Below are positions 1 to 8,200 of a stretch of DNA of 52,711 bases, piece by piece (position 1 is the first letter of the stretch; every line of letters starts with the position of its first letter). The notes under the pieces were generated by a model, which was not told where the DNA came from, ran no database searches, and saw only the letters and a program-made list of their open reading frames with translations. Source of the stretch: Azospirillum endophyticum (GTDB lineage: Bacteria; Pseudomonadota; Alphaproteobacteria; Azospirillales; Azospirillaceae); assembly GCF_016595245.1 (NCBI RefSeq), contig NZ_JAENHM010000072.1:61730-114440 (forward strand), read 5' to 3'. The position numbers were made by a program, and so were the translations under genes.

Positions 1-14
1 ACGGGAGAGGGACC

Positions 15-1187
15 ATGACTTGCGAACCTGGACCTCTAATGACCATCGACCCCGTCGCCCTCGCCCAGGACCTGATCCGCTGCCCCAGCGTCACCCCGCG
101 CGACGACGGTGCGCTCGGTGTGCTGGAGGCGGCGCTGGAGCCAATGGGCTTCACCTGCCACCGCCTGCGCTTCCAGCAGGAGGGCACCGAGCCGGTGGAG
201 AACCTCTATGCCCGGCTCGGCACCAAGGGGCCCAACTTCTGCTTCGCCGGCCACACCGACGTGGTGCCGCCCGGCGACAAGGGCTGGACGGTCGATCCCT
301 TCGCCGGCGCGGTAATGGGAGACCGCCTGTTCGGCCGCGGCGCCGTGGACATGAAGGGCGCCATCGCCGCCTTCGTCGCCGCCGTCTCCCGCCGGCTGCA
401 GGACGGGCCGCCCGCCGGCTCGATCAGCCTGCTGATCACCGGCGACGAGGAAGGAGTGGCGATCAACGGCACCCGCAAGGTGCTGGACTGGCTGGCGGAG
501 CGCGGCGAGCGCATCGACGCCTGCGTGGTGGGGGAGCCGACCAACCCCAAGGCGCTGGGCGACATGATCAAGATCGGCCGGCGCGGCAGCCTGAGCGGCT
601 TCCTGACCGTGTTCGGTGCGCAAGGGCACGTCGCCTACCCGCATCTGGCCGACAACCCGCTGCCGCGGCTGGTCCGCATGCTGGCCGCCGTCACCGAACA
701 CCCGCTGGACGAGGGCACGGCGCATTTCCAGCCTTCCACCCTGGCGCTGACCACCATCGACGTCGGCAACAAGGCGACCAACGTCATTCCGGCCCAGGGC
801 AAGGCGACCTTCAACATCCGCTTCAACGACGCCCATACCCCGGCCGGCATCGAGGCTTGGCTGCGCCGGACCTTCGATGCCGTCGGCGGCGCCTATGAGC
901 TGGAAATCTACTGCTCCGGCGACAGTTTCGTCACCCCGCCCGGCCCGCTGACCGAACTGGTGGCCGAGGCGGTGGAGGGGGTGACCGGGCGCCGGCCGGA
1001 ATATTCGACGACCGGCGGCACGTCGGACGCGCGCTTCATCAAGAACATCTGCCCGGTGGTGGAGTTCGGACTGGTCGGCCAGACCATGCATAAGGTGGAC
1101 GAGTATTGTTCGGTGGAGGATCTGCGCCAGCTGACCGCCATCTACGAGTCGATCCTGAAGGGCGTGTTCACGCGCCTTGCCGGGTGA
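15..1187 (+). CDS. dapE: Succinyl-diaminopimelate desuccinylase
   Basis: Zn-dependent amidohydrolase that removes succinate from N-succinyl-LL-diaminopimelate in lysine and peptidoglycan precursor synthesis; cytoplasmic. The 390-residue product has the M20 peptidase signatures: AGHTDVVPPGD (first metal-binding His/Asp), GRGAVDMKG (bridging Asp), GDEEG (catalytic Glu pair), GEPT, and a late TGGTSDARF block followed by GQTMHKVDE (C-terminal His ligand). Length fits the bacterial DapE family (about 375-390). The first ATG is chosen because a GGAG motif lies about 7 bases upstream; an ATG 24 bases later (MTIDPVAL) also fits the family N-terminus and cannot be excluded. A membrane protein gene follows 22 bases downstream on the same strand. 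The upstream partner genes lie outside the window. Confidence 0.95.
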   Translation: MTCEPGPLMTIDPVALAQDLIRCPSVTPRDDGALGVLEAALEPMGFTCHRLRFQQEGTEPVENLYARLGTKGPNFCFAGHTDVVPPGDKGWTVDPFAGAVMGDRLFGRGAVDMKGAIAAFVAAVSRRLQDGPPAGSISLLITGDEEGVAINGTRKVLDWLAERGERIDACVVGEPTNPKALGDMIKIGRRGSLSGFLTVFGAQGHVAYPHLADNPLPRLVRMLAAVTEHPLDEGTAHFQPSTLALTTIDVGNKATNVIPAQGKATFNIRFNDAHTPAGIEAWLRRTFDAVGGAYELEIYCSGDSFVTPPGPLTELVAEAVEGVTGRRPEYSTTGGTSDARFIKNICPVVEFGLVGQTMHKVDEYCSVEDLRQLTAIYESILKGVFTRLAG

Positions 1188-1209
1188 ACATTCTGACCGG
1201 GGCAAGACG

Positions 1210-1779
1210 ATGCCGTTGACCACCCCCGCCATCCTGTCCGCCCTGACCGGCGCCTGGCGGCTGGCCCGCTTCGACCGGACGGGGATGGAGTTCTTCGACC
1301 GGACGCCGGACGGCGCGTTGAACTCCTTCTACGCCGCCCTGGTGGTCCTGCCGGCCTACGCGCTGCTGCTGGCGATCCGGCTGTGGGACCAGTTGGACGG
1401 CACGCCGGTCCTGCAGCTGGTGACGGTGGAGGGGATCGCCTACGTCGTCAGCTGGACCGCCTTCCCGCTGGCTTTGTTCCGCGTCGTGTCGCTGCTGGGC
1501 AAGGAGCCGCTCTATCCCGGCGCGCTGACCGCCTACAACTGGTCGGCGGTGGTGCAGATGGCGATCTATCTGCCGGTCATCGTGCTGTCCGCCACCGGCC
1601 TGCTGCCGTCGACGCTGTCCGAGGCGCTGGTCTTCGGCGTGATGATGGCGATGCTGACCTACCAGTGGTTCGTGCTGCGCACCGCCCTGTCGCTGTCGGG
1701 ACTGGCCGCGGCGGCCCTGGTGATGCTGGATTTGTTCCTGTCGGCGGCGATCAGCGATCTGGCCGACGGGATGCTGTGA
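1210..1779 (+). CDS. Multi-pass inner-membrane protein, function unknown
   Basis: 189-residue product with about four or five hydrophobic segments (LVVLPAYALLLAI, IAYVVSWTAFPLALF, VVQMAIYLPVIVL, and two more towards the C-terminus) and a soluble N-terminal stretch of about 45 residues containing FDRTGMEFFDRTPDGALNSF. I do not recognise a named family with certainty; the layout is loosely like Yip1-type membrane proteins. The ATG at 1210 is used because GGGGCAAG precedes it; an earlier in-frame ATG at 1177 would overlap the end of dapE. Being 22 bases behind dapE, it is probably co-transcribed. It ends at the paired-palindrome element shared with the convergent cobT. Confidence 0.7.
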   Translation: MPLTTPAILSALTGAWRLARFDRTGMEFFDRTPDGALNSFYAALVVLPAYALLLAIRLWDQLDGTPVLQLVTVEGIAYVVSWTAFPLALFRVVSLLGKEPLYPGALTAYNWSAVVQMAIYLPVIVLSATGLLPSTLSEALVFGVMMAMLTYQWFVLRTALSLSGLAAAALVMLDLFLSAAISDLADGML

Positions 1780-1798
1780 GGGAGTTCGGCATCGGTTG

Positions 1799-1902
1799 CC
1801 CCCACCTATCCTCCCCCGCTGGGCGGGGGAGGGACTGCCGCCACGCTCCTGAATAAGCATCCGTCTCCTCCCCCGCCCAGCGGGGGAGGATTAAGGTGGG
1901 GG
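1799..1902. repeat. Paired-palindrome (BIME-like) repeat, copy 1
   Basis: Two arms of about 36 bases, each itself a hairpin (CCTCCCCCGCTGGGCGGGGG and its complement with flanking CCCCACCT / AGGTGGGG), face each other across about 32 bases. The same design recurs near 13.1 kb and 15.9 kb. It lies between two convergent genes, where it can fold on either transcript and may also end transcription. Confidence 0.85.
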
Positions 1903-1915
1903 TCTTACACCCCCA

Positions 1916-2941
1916 TCACCCCTGCGTGCTGACTCCCGCCTCGGCGAAGGTCGCCATGCCGGCGTGGCAGGCGACGGCCGACTTCACGATGTTGATCGCC
2001 AGCGCGGCGCCGGAGCCCTCGCCCAGCCGCATGCCGAGATCGAGCAGCGGCTCCTTGCCGATCTCCCGCAGAAGGCGGCTGTGCCCCGGCTCGACCGAGC
2101 GGTGGGCGACCATGCAATGGTCGAGCGCGCGGCGGTCGGCCTTGTAGAGCACGGCCGCGGCGGCGGTGCAGGCGAAGCCGTCGAGCAGGACGGGCACGCG
2201 GGCGACGCGGGCGGCCAGGATGGCGCCGGCGATGGCGGCGAACTCGTAGCCGCCCAGGCGGCGCAGGGCCTCGAACGGATCGTCCTTGGCCTGCGGGTTG
2301 GCGGCGACGCCGGCTTCCACCGCGGCGATCTTACGGGCCAGCCCGGCGTCGTCGATGCCGGTGCCGCGACCGGTCCAGTCGGCCGCCTCGCCACCGAACA
2401 GCGCGAGGCACAGCGCAGCCGCCGAGGTCGAGTTGGCGATGCCCATCTCGCCCAGCGCCAGCAGCTGGACCCCCATCTCCACCGCCATCATGCCGTAGGC
2501 CATGGTGCGGCAGCAGTCCTCCTCCCCCATGGCCGGTCCCTGGGTGAAGTCGGCGGTCGGGTTCTCCAGGTCCAGCTCGTAGACGCGCAGGTCGGCGTCG
2601 GCCACCTCGCAGAGCCGGTTGACCGCAGCGCCGCCATTCTGGAAGTTGGCGACCATCTGCGCCGTCACCTCGGCCGGATAGGCCGAGACGCCGCGGGCGG
2701 CCACGCCGTGGTTGCCGGCGAAGACGGCGACGCGCGGACGGCGCAGGTCGGCGGGATGTTCGCCCTGCCAGGTCGCCATCCACTGCGCGATCTCCTCCAG
2801 CCGGCCGAGCGAGCCCGCCGGCTTGGTCAGCTGCCGTTCGCGCTGGAGGGCCGCGGTGCCGGCCTCCAGGTCGGGGCCGGGCAGGTTGCGCACGAGCGCG
2901 CGGATTTCCTCGAAGGTGACGGCGGGCTGCTGGTTGCTCAT
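1916..2941 (-). CDS. cobT: Nicotinate-nucleotide--dimethylbenzimidazole phosphoribosyltransferase
   Basis: Transfers phosphoribose from nicotinate mononucleotide to 5,6-dimethylbenzimidazole, giving alpha-ribazole phosphate for the lower ligand of cobalamin; cytoplasmic. The 341-residue product shows family blocks: TKPAGSLGRLEE near residue 40, FAGNHGVAARGVSAYP, LALGEMGIANSTSAAA, and the C-terminal RLGEGSGAALA with the catalytic Glu. The ATG at 2941 (MSNQQPAV) is chosen because CAGGA lies about 7 bases upstream; the longer open frame adds 20 Arg-rich residues unlike the family. No other cob genes are nearby and I see no cobalamin riboswitch in the 135 bases upstream, so its regulation is not visible here. 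Confidence 0.95.
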   Translation of the reverse strand: MSNQQPAVTFEEIRALVRNLPGPDLEAGTAALQRERQLTKPAGSLGRLEEIAQWMATWQGEHPADLRRPRVAVFAGNHGVAARGVSAYPAEVTAQMVANFQNGGAAVNRLCEVADADLRVYELDLENPTADFTQGPAMGEEDCCRTMAYGMMAVEMGVQLLALGEMGIANSTSAAALCLALFGGEAADWTGRGTGIDDAGLARKIAAVEAGVAANPQAKDDPFEALRRLGGYEFAAIAGAILAARVARVPVLLDGFACTAAAAVLYKADRRALDHCMVAHRSVEPGHSRLLREIGKEPLLDLGMRLGEGSGAALAINIVKSAVACHAGMATFAEAGVSTQG

Positions 2942-3076
2942 GATCGGTCCTGAGGGGTGAGCGCCGAAAGAGCGCCAAAAACGGCGCGACCTTGCACCCA
3001 TCCGGTCCTCAAGTCAAAGTGCCAGAGTAGGGCATTTTGCCCCCTCCCCGCCCGACTTCCCGTCCTGCCATGCGGT

Positions 3077-4123
3077 TCAGGCGGCCTTGGCGACGGTGTC
3101 CGTTCCGGCGGCGCCCGCGGTGGCCGACGCGACCGGCGTCGCCGATTCGGACCCGACGATCCGGCCAAGCCCCAGCCCGAAGCCCATGGCGACACCGGTA
3201 CCCGACGACTGGTCGGTGCGCACCGGTTCATCGCGCATGCGGCGGTGCTCCTTGTCGCGCTGGCGGGCCGGACGGCCGCTGACGCTGTCGACCTCGTCCG
3301 GCGTCTCCAGCGCGTTCAGTGCCAGCACCTGGTAGATCGACAGCGGCGTGCCGTTCAGCGCCTTGCCCGGCGCCATCGGCACCTGGGTGGTGAAACCGTC
3401 CGGCATGTCCTGCTTGCGCACCGCGTCGTTCGCCACCTGGGACGGGGCGAAGTTGGCCAGCGGGTTCTCCGAGAACTTGGAGGCGAAACGGTCGTAGATC
3501 TCCTTCAACGACTTCGCCTTGCCGGTGGCCTTGTCGTAGAAGACGTTCTTGTTGGCCGCTGCCGCGTCGGGGAAGACGTCGCGGGCGGTGCGGCCGGGGT
3601 TCTCCTGCATCGCGTTCAGGAACCTCGAGGCGCCGCCGGCCCCCAGGAAATGCGCCATGTACAGCTCGGTCGACCCGATCTTGCCGTCCACCGTCTCCTC
3701 CAGATACTCCTTGTTCTCGCGGGTGTATTCCGCGGCCATCAGGGCCGACGCGGTCGGGTCCTTACGCAGTTCCAGGATCTCCTTCTTCATCTCCGGATCG
3801 GCGACATAGGGCCGGCCGTCGCCGCGGGTCTGGATGGCGTTGGCGTATTTGCCATAGCCATGGTCGGCGCCATGCTCCTTCATCGTCTGCAACCAGGTGC
3901 TGTCGATGAACTGGTAGAGCCCGGTCGCCGAGGAGGACGAGGACTTTACGTCCGTGCGGTACCCGCTCTCCACGGCAGCTTTTTCCATGAGGTAGGAAAA
4001 ATCGACCCCCGTCTTCGCGCTGGCATTGCGGACCGCAGCCTCCACATTGGCCGGCCCGCGGGATGCGCCTGCGGCCTGGTTGGCGGCATTGCTGAGATTG
4101 CCGAGGGCGGAAGCATAGGTCAT
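3077..4123 (-). CDS. Lytic transglycosylase-like (SLT) protein
   Basis: 348-residue protein with an SLT-type lysozyme fold in its first half: MEKAAVESGY with candidate catalytic Glu52, followed by SSSSSATGLYQFIDSTW, the equivalent of the GLMQ block, and YMAHFLGAGGA further on. Such enzymes cleave the MurNAc-GlcNAc bond. No signal peptide or membrane segment is obvious at the N-terminus, so the route to the periplasm, if it gets there, is unclear; flagellum- or secretion-linked export is one possibility. The C-terminal 100 residues are low-complexity and Arg/Asp- then Ala/Gly-rich. The ATG at 4123 has GGGGAT upstream. It is divergent from the acyl-CoA dehydrogenase gene and 135 bases upstream of cobT on the same strand. 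Confidence 0.75.
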   Translation of the reverse strand: MTYASALGNLSNAANQAAGASRGPANVEAAVRNASAKTGVDFSYLMEKAAVESGYRTDVKSSSSSATGLYQFIDSTWLQTMKEHGADHGYGKYANAIQTRGDGRPYVADPEMKKEILELRKDPTASALMAAEYTRENKEYLEETVDGKIGSTELYMAHFLGAGGASRFLNAMQENPGRTARDVFPDAAAANKNVFYDKATGKAKSLKEIYDRFASKFSENPLANFAPSQVANDAVRKQDMPDGFTTQVPMAPGKALNGTPLSIYQVLALNALETPDEVDSVSGRPARQRDKEHRRMRDEPVRTDQSSGTGVAMGFGLGLGRIVGSESATPVASATAGAAGTDTVAKAA

Positions 4124-4277
4124 GGGTCGATCCCCGTGTGAAGGCCCCGATGGGAGGCAGGCCTTCCAATGCAGACGGCGTGCCAATCGGGTGGAGGAGG
4201 GATACCGCCCCTCGGCGGGGCTATCCTTCCAGGACGCCTCATCCCATCCTCTCGCCAAGCTCCATCCGATGCTGTAT

Positions 4278-4295
4278 GTTAACCTATAGGTAAAC
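4278..4295. promoter_or_regulatory. 18-bp palindrome, candidate operator
   Basis: GTTAACCTATAGGTAAAC: a perfect ten-base core ACCTATAGGT, with only one mismatched pair in the outer 18 bases. It sits in the AT-rich part of the divergent region between the transglycosylase-like gene and the acyl-CoA dehydrogenase gene, 47 bases before the latter's ATG. Position and symmetry suit a dimeric repressor (TetR/GntR type); the regulator is not in the window. Confidence 0.5.
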
Positions 4296-4342
4296 AAAAC
4301 AATCCTGCCCCCATAAATCGGCCCCGGGAGAACCGCCCTGCC

Positions 4343-6139
4343 ATGACCTACACCGCTCCGGTCGACGATCTGCGCTTCGTCCTGAACGAGGTGGTGGGCC
4401 TCGACGCCATCGCCGCCCTGCCCCATTGCGACAGCGCCGCCCCCGACCTGGTCGACGCCATCCTGGAAGAGGCCGGCAAATTCGCTTCCGGCGTGCTCGC
4501 TCCGCTGAACCGGGTGGGCGACAAGGAAGGGGCGAAGCTGGAGAACGGCGTTGTCCGCACCGCCACCGGCTGGAAGGAAGCCTACGGCCAGTTCGCGCAA
4601 GCCGGCTGGAACAGCCTGCCCTTCGAGCCGGAGTATGGCGGGCAGGGTCTGCCCTGGACCGTCTCCTTCGCGGTGAACGAGATGTGGCAGGCCGCCAACC
4701 TGTCCTTCGGCCTGTGCCCGCTGCTGACCCAGGGCGCCGTGGATCTGCTGACCGAGCATGCCAGCGACGAGCAGAAGGCGGTCTACCTGTCGAAGATGAT
4801 CTCCGGCGAATGGACCGGGACGATGAACCTGACCGAGCCGCAGGCGGGCAGCGACCTCGCCGCGGTGCGGACCAGGGCGGTGCGCGCCGGCGACGGCAGC
4901 TATCGCATCACCGGCCAGAAGATCTTCATCACCTACGGCGAGCATGACCTGACGGAGAACATCGTCCATCTGGTGCTGGCCCGCCTGCCCGACGCCCCGG
5001 CCGGCATCAAGGGCATCAGCCTGTTCATCGTGCCGAAGTTCCTGCCCAACGCCGACGGTACGCCGGGCCAGCGCAACGACCTGCGCTGCGCCAGCCTGGA
5101 GCACAAGCTGGGCATCATGGCCAGCCCGACCGCCGTCATGGCCTATGGCGACGACGGCGGGGCCATCGGCTATCTGGTGGGCGAGGAGAACCGCGGCATC
5201 GAATACATGTTCACCATGATGAACAACGCCCGGCTCGGCGTCGGCATCCAGGGCGTGGCGATCGCCGAACGCGCCTACCAGCAGGCCCGCGACTACGCCA
5301 AGAGCCGCGTGCAGAGCAAGGATCTGGCCGATCCCAAGGGTTCCGGCGTCGCCATCATCAAGCATCCGGACGTCCGCCGCATGCTGCTGGACATGCGTGC
5401 CAAGACGGAAGCCGCCCGCGCCCTGGCGCTCTATGCCGGCACGCAGCTCGACATCTCCCGCCACCACGAGGATGCGGGAATCCGCGCCGCAGCATCGGCG
5501 CGGGTCGACGTGCTGACCCCGATCGTCAAGGCATGGTCGACCGACATCGGCTGCGAGGTCGCCTCGACCGGCGTGCAGATCCATGGCGGCATGGGCTTCA
5601 TCGAGGAGACGGGCGCCGCCCAGCATTACCGCGACGCCCGCATCACCCCGATCTACGAGGGCACCAACGGCATCCACGGCAACGACCTGACCTTCCGCAA
5701 GACCGGCCGCGACAAGGGGGCGGCGGCCAAGGCCTTCGTCGCCGACATGCGGGCCACCGTCCAGGAGTTGGAGTCCGCCCCCGGCGACGACCTCGCGGTG
5801 ATCAGGACCGAGCTGTCGGCCGGGCTCGACGCGCTGGACCGGGCCATCGACTGGATGGTCGCCACCCAGGCGGAAGGCGATCTGCAAGGGGCCGCAGCCG
5901 GCGCGGTGGCGTATCTGAAGCTGTGGGGCAATGTCGCCGGCGGCTGGATGCTCGCCCGCTCGGCGATGAAGGCGATGGAGGGCCTGCGCCAGCCCGGCGC
6001 CAACGCGTCCTTCCTGGAAACCAAGCTGATCGTGGCGCGCTTCTACGCCGAGCAGGTTCTGGCGACCGCCCCCGCCCTGCTGCCGACCATCGCCAGCGCC
6101 CGCAGCACGGTGATGGCGCTCAGCGAAGAGCAGTTCTGA
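4343..6139 (+). CDS. Acyl-CoA dehydrogenase, long C-terminal-domain type
   Basis: FAD-dependent alpha,beta-dehydrogenation of an acyl-CoA thioester. The 598-residue length and the extra C-terminal domain match the DmdC/FadE-like subgroup (3-methylmercaptopropionyl-CoA dehydrogenase-like) rather than the 380-residue short-chain enzymes. Visible blocks: NLTEPQAGSDL (flavin/substrate region), ITGQKIFITYGEHD, MNNARLGVGIQGVA, QIHGGMGFIEETGA, and YEGTNGIHG carrying the presumed catalytic Glu. The substrate cannot be read from sequence. GGGAG lies about 12 bases before the ATG. It appears monocistronic: a terminator hairpin follows the stop within 15 bases. The palindrome upstream suggests repressor control. 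Confidence 0.92.
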   Translation: MTYTAPVDDLRFVLNEVVGLDAIAALPHCDSAAPDLVDAILEEAGKFASGVLAPLNRVGDKEGAKLENGVVRTATGWKEAYGQFAQAGWNSLPFEPEYGGQGLPWTVSFAVNEMWQAANLSFGLCPLLTQGAVDLLTEHASDEQKAVYLSKMISGEWTGTMNLTEPQAGSDLAAVRTRAVRAGDGSYRITGQKIFITYGEHDLTENIVHLVLARLPDAPAGIKGISLFIVPKFLPNADGTPGQRNDLRCASLEHKLGIMASPTAVMAYGDDGGAIGYLVGEENRGIEYMFTMMNNARLGVGIQGVAIAERAYQQARDYAKSRVQSKDLADPKGSGVAIIKHPDVRRMLLDMRAKTEAARALALYAGTQLDISRHHEDAGIRAAASARVDVLTPIVKAWSTDIGCEVASTGVQIHGGMGFIEETGAAQHYRDARITPIYEGTNGIHGNDLTFRKTGRDKGAAAKAFVADMRATVQELESAPGDDLAVIRTELSAGLDALDRAIDWMVATQAEGDLQGAAAGAVAYLKLWGNVAGGWMLARSAMKAMEGLRQPGANASFLETKLIVARFYAEQVLATAPALLPTIASARSTVMALSEEQF

Positions 6140-6151
6140 CCGATATGTCTG

Positions 6152-6183
6152 GCCCCTCTCCCCGAAGCGGGCGAGGGGCTTTT
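6152..6183 (+). terminator. Rho-independent terminator of the acyl-CoA dehydrogenase gene
   Basis: GCCCCTC ... GAGGGGC seven-base stem closed over TCCCCGAAGCGGGC (which can pair internally), followed at once by TTTT; 12 bases after the stop codon. Confidence 0.8.
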
Positions 6184-6219
6184 CCTGCACGGACCACCCC
6201 GATCCTTCCGTCAGCTTTC

Positions 6220-6249
6220 AAAAGCTCCCCGATTTTTCGAGGAGCTTTA
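6220..6249. terminator. Second terminator-like hairpin
   Basis: AAAGCTCC and GGAGCTTT form an eight-base stem around a 12-base loop (CCGATTTTTCGA), with A/T runs on both sides. It may back up the terminator just upstream or insulate the GFA-family gene. Confidence 0.6.
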
Positions 6250-6356
6250 TTATCGCCTATCGAATGAGCATGGTCCTAATGGCCAACTGAACATCCTTGG
6301 TATCGGTGATAGCGTCTTATTGTTCGCATCACCAACAAAGATGAAGTCGAAAAGCC

Positions 6357-6791
6357 ATGACAAGCACGGAGACCCATACGGGACGCTGCTTCTGCGGCGC
6401 GGTGGAGGTGGAAGTCACCGGCGCACCGGAGGCCATGGGCTATTGCCATTGCCGGTCCTGCCGCTCCTGGTCCGGCGGTCCGGTCAATGCCTTCACCCTG
6501 TGGAAGCCCGACGCGGTGCGGGTGACCGCGGGCGCCGAACATGTCGCGACCTTCCAGAAGACGCCGCTCAGCCAGCGTCAGTATTGCGCGAAGTGCGGCG
6601 GGCACCTGATGAACAACCACCCGCCGCTCGGCCTCGTGGACGTCTTCTCCGCGACTTTGCCGACCCTGGCCTTCGCCCCCGCCGTCCACGTCAACTACGC
6701 CGAGACCGTGCTGCCGATGCAGGACGGTCTGCCGAAGCTGAAGGACTTCCCGGCCGAGTTCGGCGGTTCCGGCGAAACGATGGCTGAATAG
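6357..6791 (+). CDS. GFA-family zinc protein (glutathione-dependent formaldehyde-activating-like)
   Basis: 144-residue Mss4-like fold protein with the full GFA cysteine set: Cys11 and Cys13 (GRCFCGAV), Cys30, Cys32 and Cys35 (YCHCRSC), Cys77 and Cys80 (YCAKCGGH), which bind structural and labile zinc. The family is named for Gfa, which was proposed to join formaldehyde and glutathione, but many members have no proven reaction, so the substrate is open. The ATG at 6357 has only a weak ribosome-binding site. The gene is convergent with the downstream alcohol dehydrogenase gene. The co-location with an iron-type dehydrogenase may or may not be meaningful. Confidence 0.85.
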   Translation: MTSTETHTGRCFCGAVEVEVTGAPEAMGYCHCRSCRSWSGGPVNAFTLWKPDAVRVTAGAEHVATFQKTPLSQRQYCAKCGGHLMNNHPPLGLVDVFSATLPTLAFAPAVHVNYAETVLPMQDGLPKLKDFPAEFGGSGETMAE

Positions 6792-6800
6792 CGGCCCGGC

Positions 6801-8117
6801 TCACCAATAGCGCATCGCATCCGCGTACAGCCCGCGCAGGTCGTCCTCCGAAACCGGGCGCGGCGCGATGGTCAGCAGGCGTTGCTGGGCGGCGGCGCCC
6901 CTGACCAGCCCCGGAATGTCGGCCTCGCCATAGCCGAGCGCCGACAACCCGTTCGGCAGCCCGGTCGCCCGCATCATGGAGATCAACCGGGTCGCCAGGA
7001 GTTCGCCGCCATCGACCGGGGTGGCCCCTTGCACATCCGCTCCCAGCGCCTCGGCGGCGCGCAGATGGGCCTCCGGAGCCGCCGGGCCGGTGAAGCGGAA
7101 GGCGGCCGGGGCGTTCAGCACCACCGAGATGCCGTGCGGCACCATCGGGTCCACCACCTCGTAGCCCGCCGCGGTGAAGCTGTGGTTCATCCCCGCCACC
7201 GAATAGGACATGGCGTGCGGGATATGGACGCCGGCATTGCCGAAAGCCAGCCCGGCCAGCGTCGCCGCGAACATCAGCGCATCGCGCGCTTCCGCGCAGT
7301 CCGGGTCGTTGACCGCCCGTTCCAGCCATTGCCCGCCCAGCCGGATCGCCTGGAGGCTGCCGATGTCCGACCAGGGATTGGCGCCCTGGTAGGGCGGACG
7401 GGCCGTCGGCGATTCAGGGCGCGGACGGGAGCGGAAGGGCCGCGCGGTGTGGCTCTCGATGGCGTGGGTCAGCACGTCGAAGCCGGTGGCGGCGATGGCG
7501 CCCGGCGGCAGGCTGTCAATGGTGCGCGGGTCGACGACGGCGAGGCTCGGCCGCAGGTAGCGCGACGAGATGCCGGTCTTCACCTGTTTTTCCACATGGT
7601 CGAAGATGGCGACGCCGGTGGTCTCGCTGCCGGTGCCGCAGGTGGTCGGGCAGGCGATGTGCGGCTTGACCGGGCCGGGCACCGGGATGCCCTCCCCCAG
7701 CGGCTTGTTGACGTAGGCGAGGAAGTCGGCCGGGTGGGTGGCGTAGAGATTCGCCGCCTTGGCGGTGTCGATCACCGATCCGCCGCCGATGGAGACGTAG
7801 CCGTCGAAGCCGCCGTCCCGCGCGAAATCGGCGGCGTCGAGGAAGGAGGCGCTGGTCGGCTCCACCCGGCAGCGGTCATAGACCACCGGGTCCATGCCGG
7901 CCCGCTTCAGCGAGTCGAGCGCCATGCCGAAGGGTGCGGTCGCCGCCACCCGCGGATCGGTGAACAGCGCCACCCGCGTCATGCCCAGCGACAGCGCGTC
8001 GCCGCCCAGCTCGGCCAGCATGCCGGGACCGAACTTCATCCGCGCCGCTTCGACGGTGAAGCCCTCCTCGCCGTCGGGCAGGATAGGATAGGCGTTGCCG
8101 TGCATCTCGCGGTCCAT
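6801..8117 (-). CDS. Iron-type alcohol dehydrogenase, hydroxyacid-oxoacid transhydrogenase-like
   Basis: 438-residue group III (iron-dependent) dehydrogenase. GYVSIGGGSVIDTAKA is the NAD(P)-binding GGGS block, CPTTCGTGSETTGVAIF the family block at about residues 150-170, and GFDVLTHAIESH plus HIPHAMSY carry metal-binding His residues. The long PGPVKPHIACPTTCGTGSE stretch and the extra proline/arginine insertion (RPFRSRPRPESP) resemble ADHFE1-type hydroxyacid-oxoacid transhydrogenase, which oxidises 4-hydroxybutyrate-like acids against 2-oxoglutarate; the exact substrate is inference. The ATG at 8117 is chosen because GGAGGAG lies just upstream; the longer frame adds 16 unconserved residues. 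Its stop lies 9 bases from that of the convergent GFA gene. Confidence 0.85.
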   Translation of the reverse strand: MDREMHGNAYPILPDGEEGFTVEAARMKFGPGMLAELGGDALSLGMTRVALFTDPRVAATAPFGMALDSLKRAGMDPVVYDRCRVEPTSASFLDAADFARDGGFDGYVSIGGGSVIDTAKAANLYATHPADFLAYVNKPLGEGIPVPGPVKPHIACPTTCGTGSETTGVAIFDHVEKQVKTGISSRYLRPSLAVVDPRTIDSLPPGAIAATGFDVLTHAIESHTARPFRSRPRPESPTARPPYQGANPWSDIGSLQAIRLGGQWLERAVNDPDCAEARDALMFAATLAGLAFGNAGVHIPHAMSYSVAGMNHSFTAAGYEVVDPMVPHGISVVLNAPAAFRFTGPAAPEAHLRAAEALGADVQGATPVDGGELLATRLISMMRATGLPNGLSALGYGEADIPGLVRGAAAQQRLLTIAPRPVSEDDLRGLYADAMRYW

Positions 8118-8200
8118 GGGGGCTGCTCCTCCGGTGGCGGGAGGCCGGGTTTCATCCCGGTCCATCCTTCACCGTATGGGAACGCCCCCTGCCGGCCCTG

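Noticed and set aside
1799..1902. CRISPR-like repeats (regular GC-rich repeats with spacers) here and at 13.1 and 15.9 kb
   Set aside because: Each locus has only two inverted, not direct, arms and no spacer series or cas genes.
2942..3076. Possible cobalamin riboswitch upstream of cobT
   Set aside because: Only 135 bases are available and no B12-box-like sequence or suitable stem pattern is visible.
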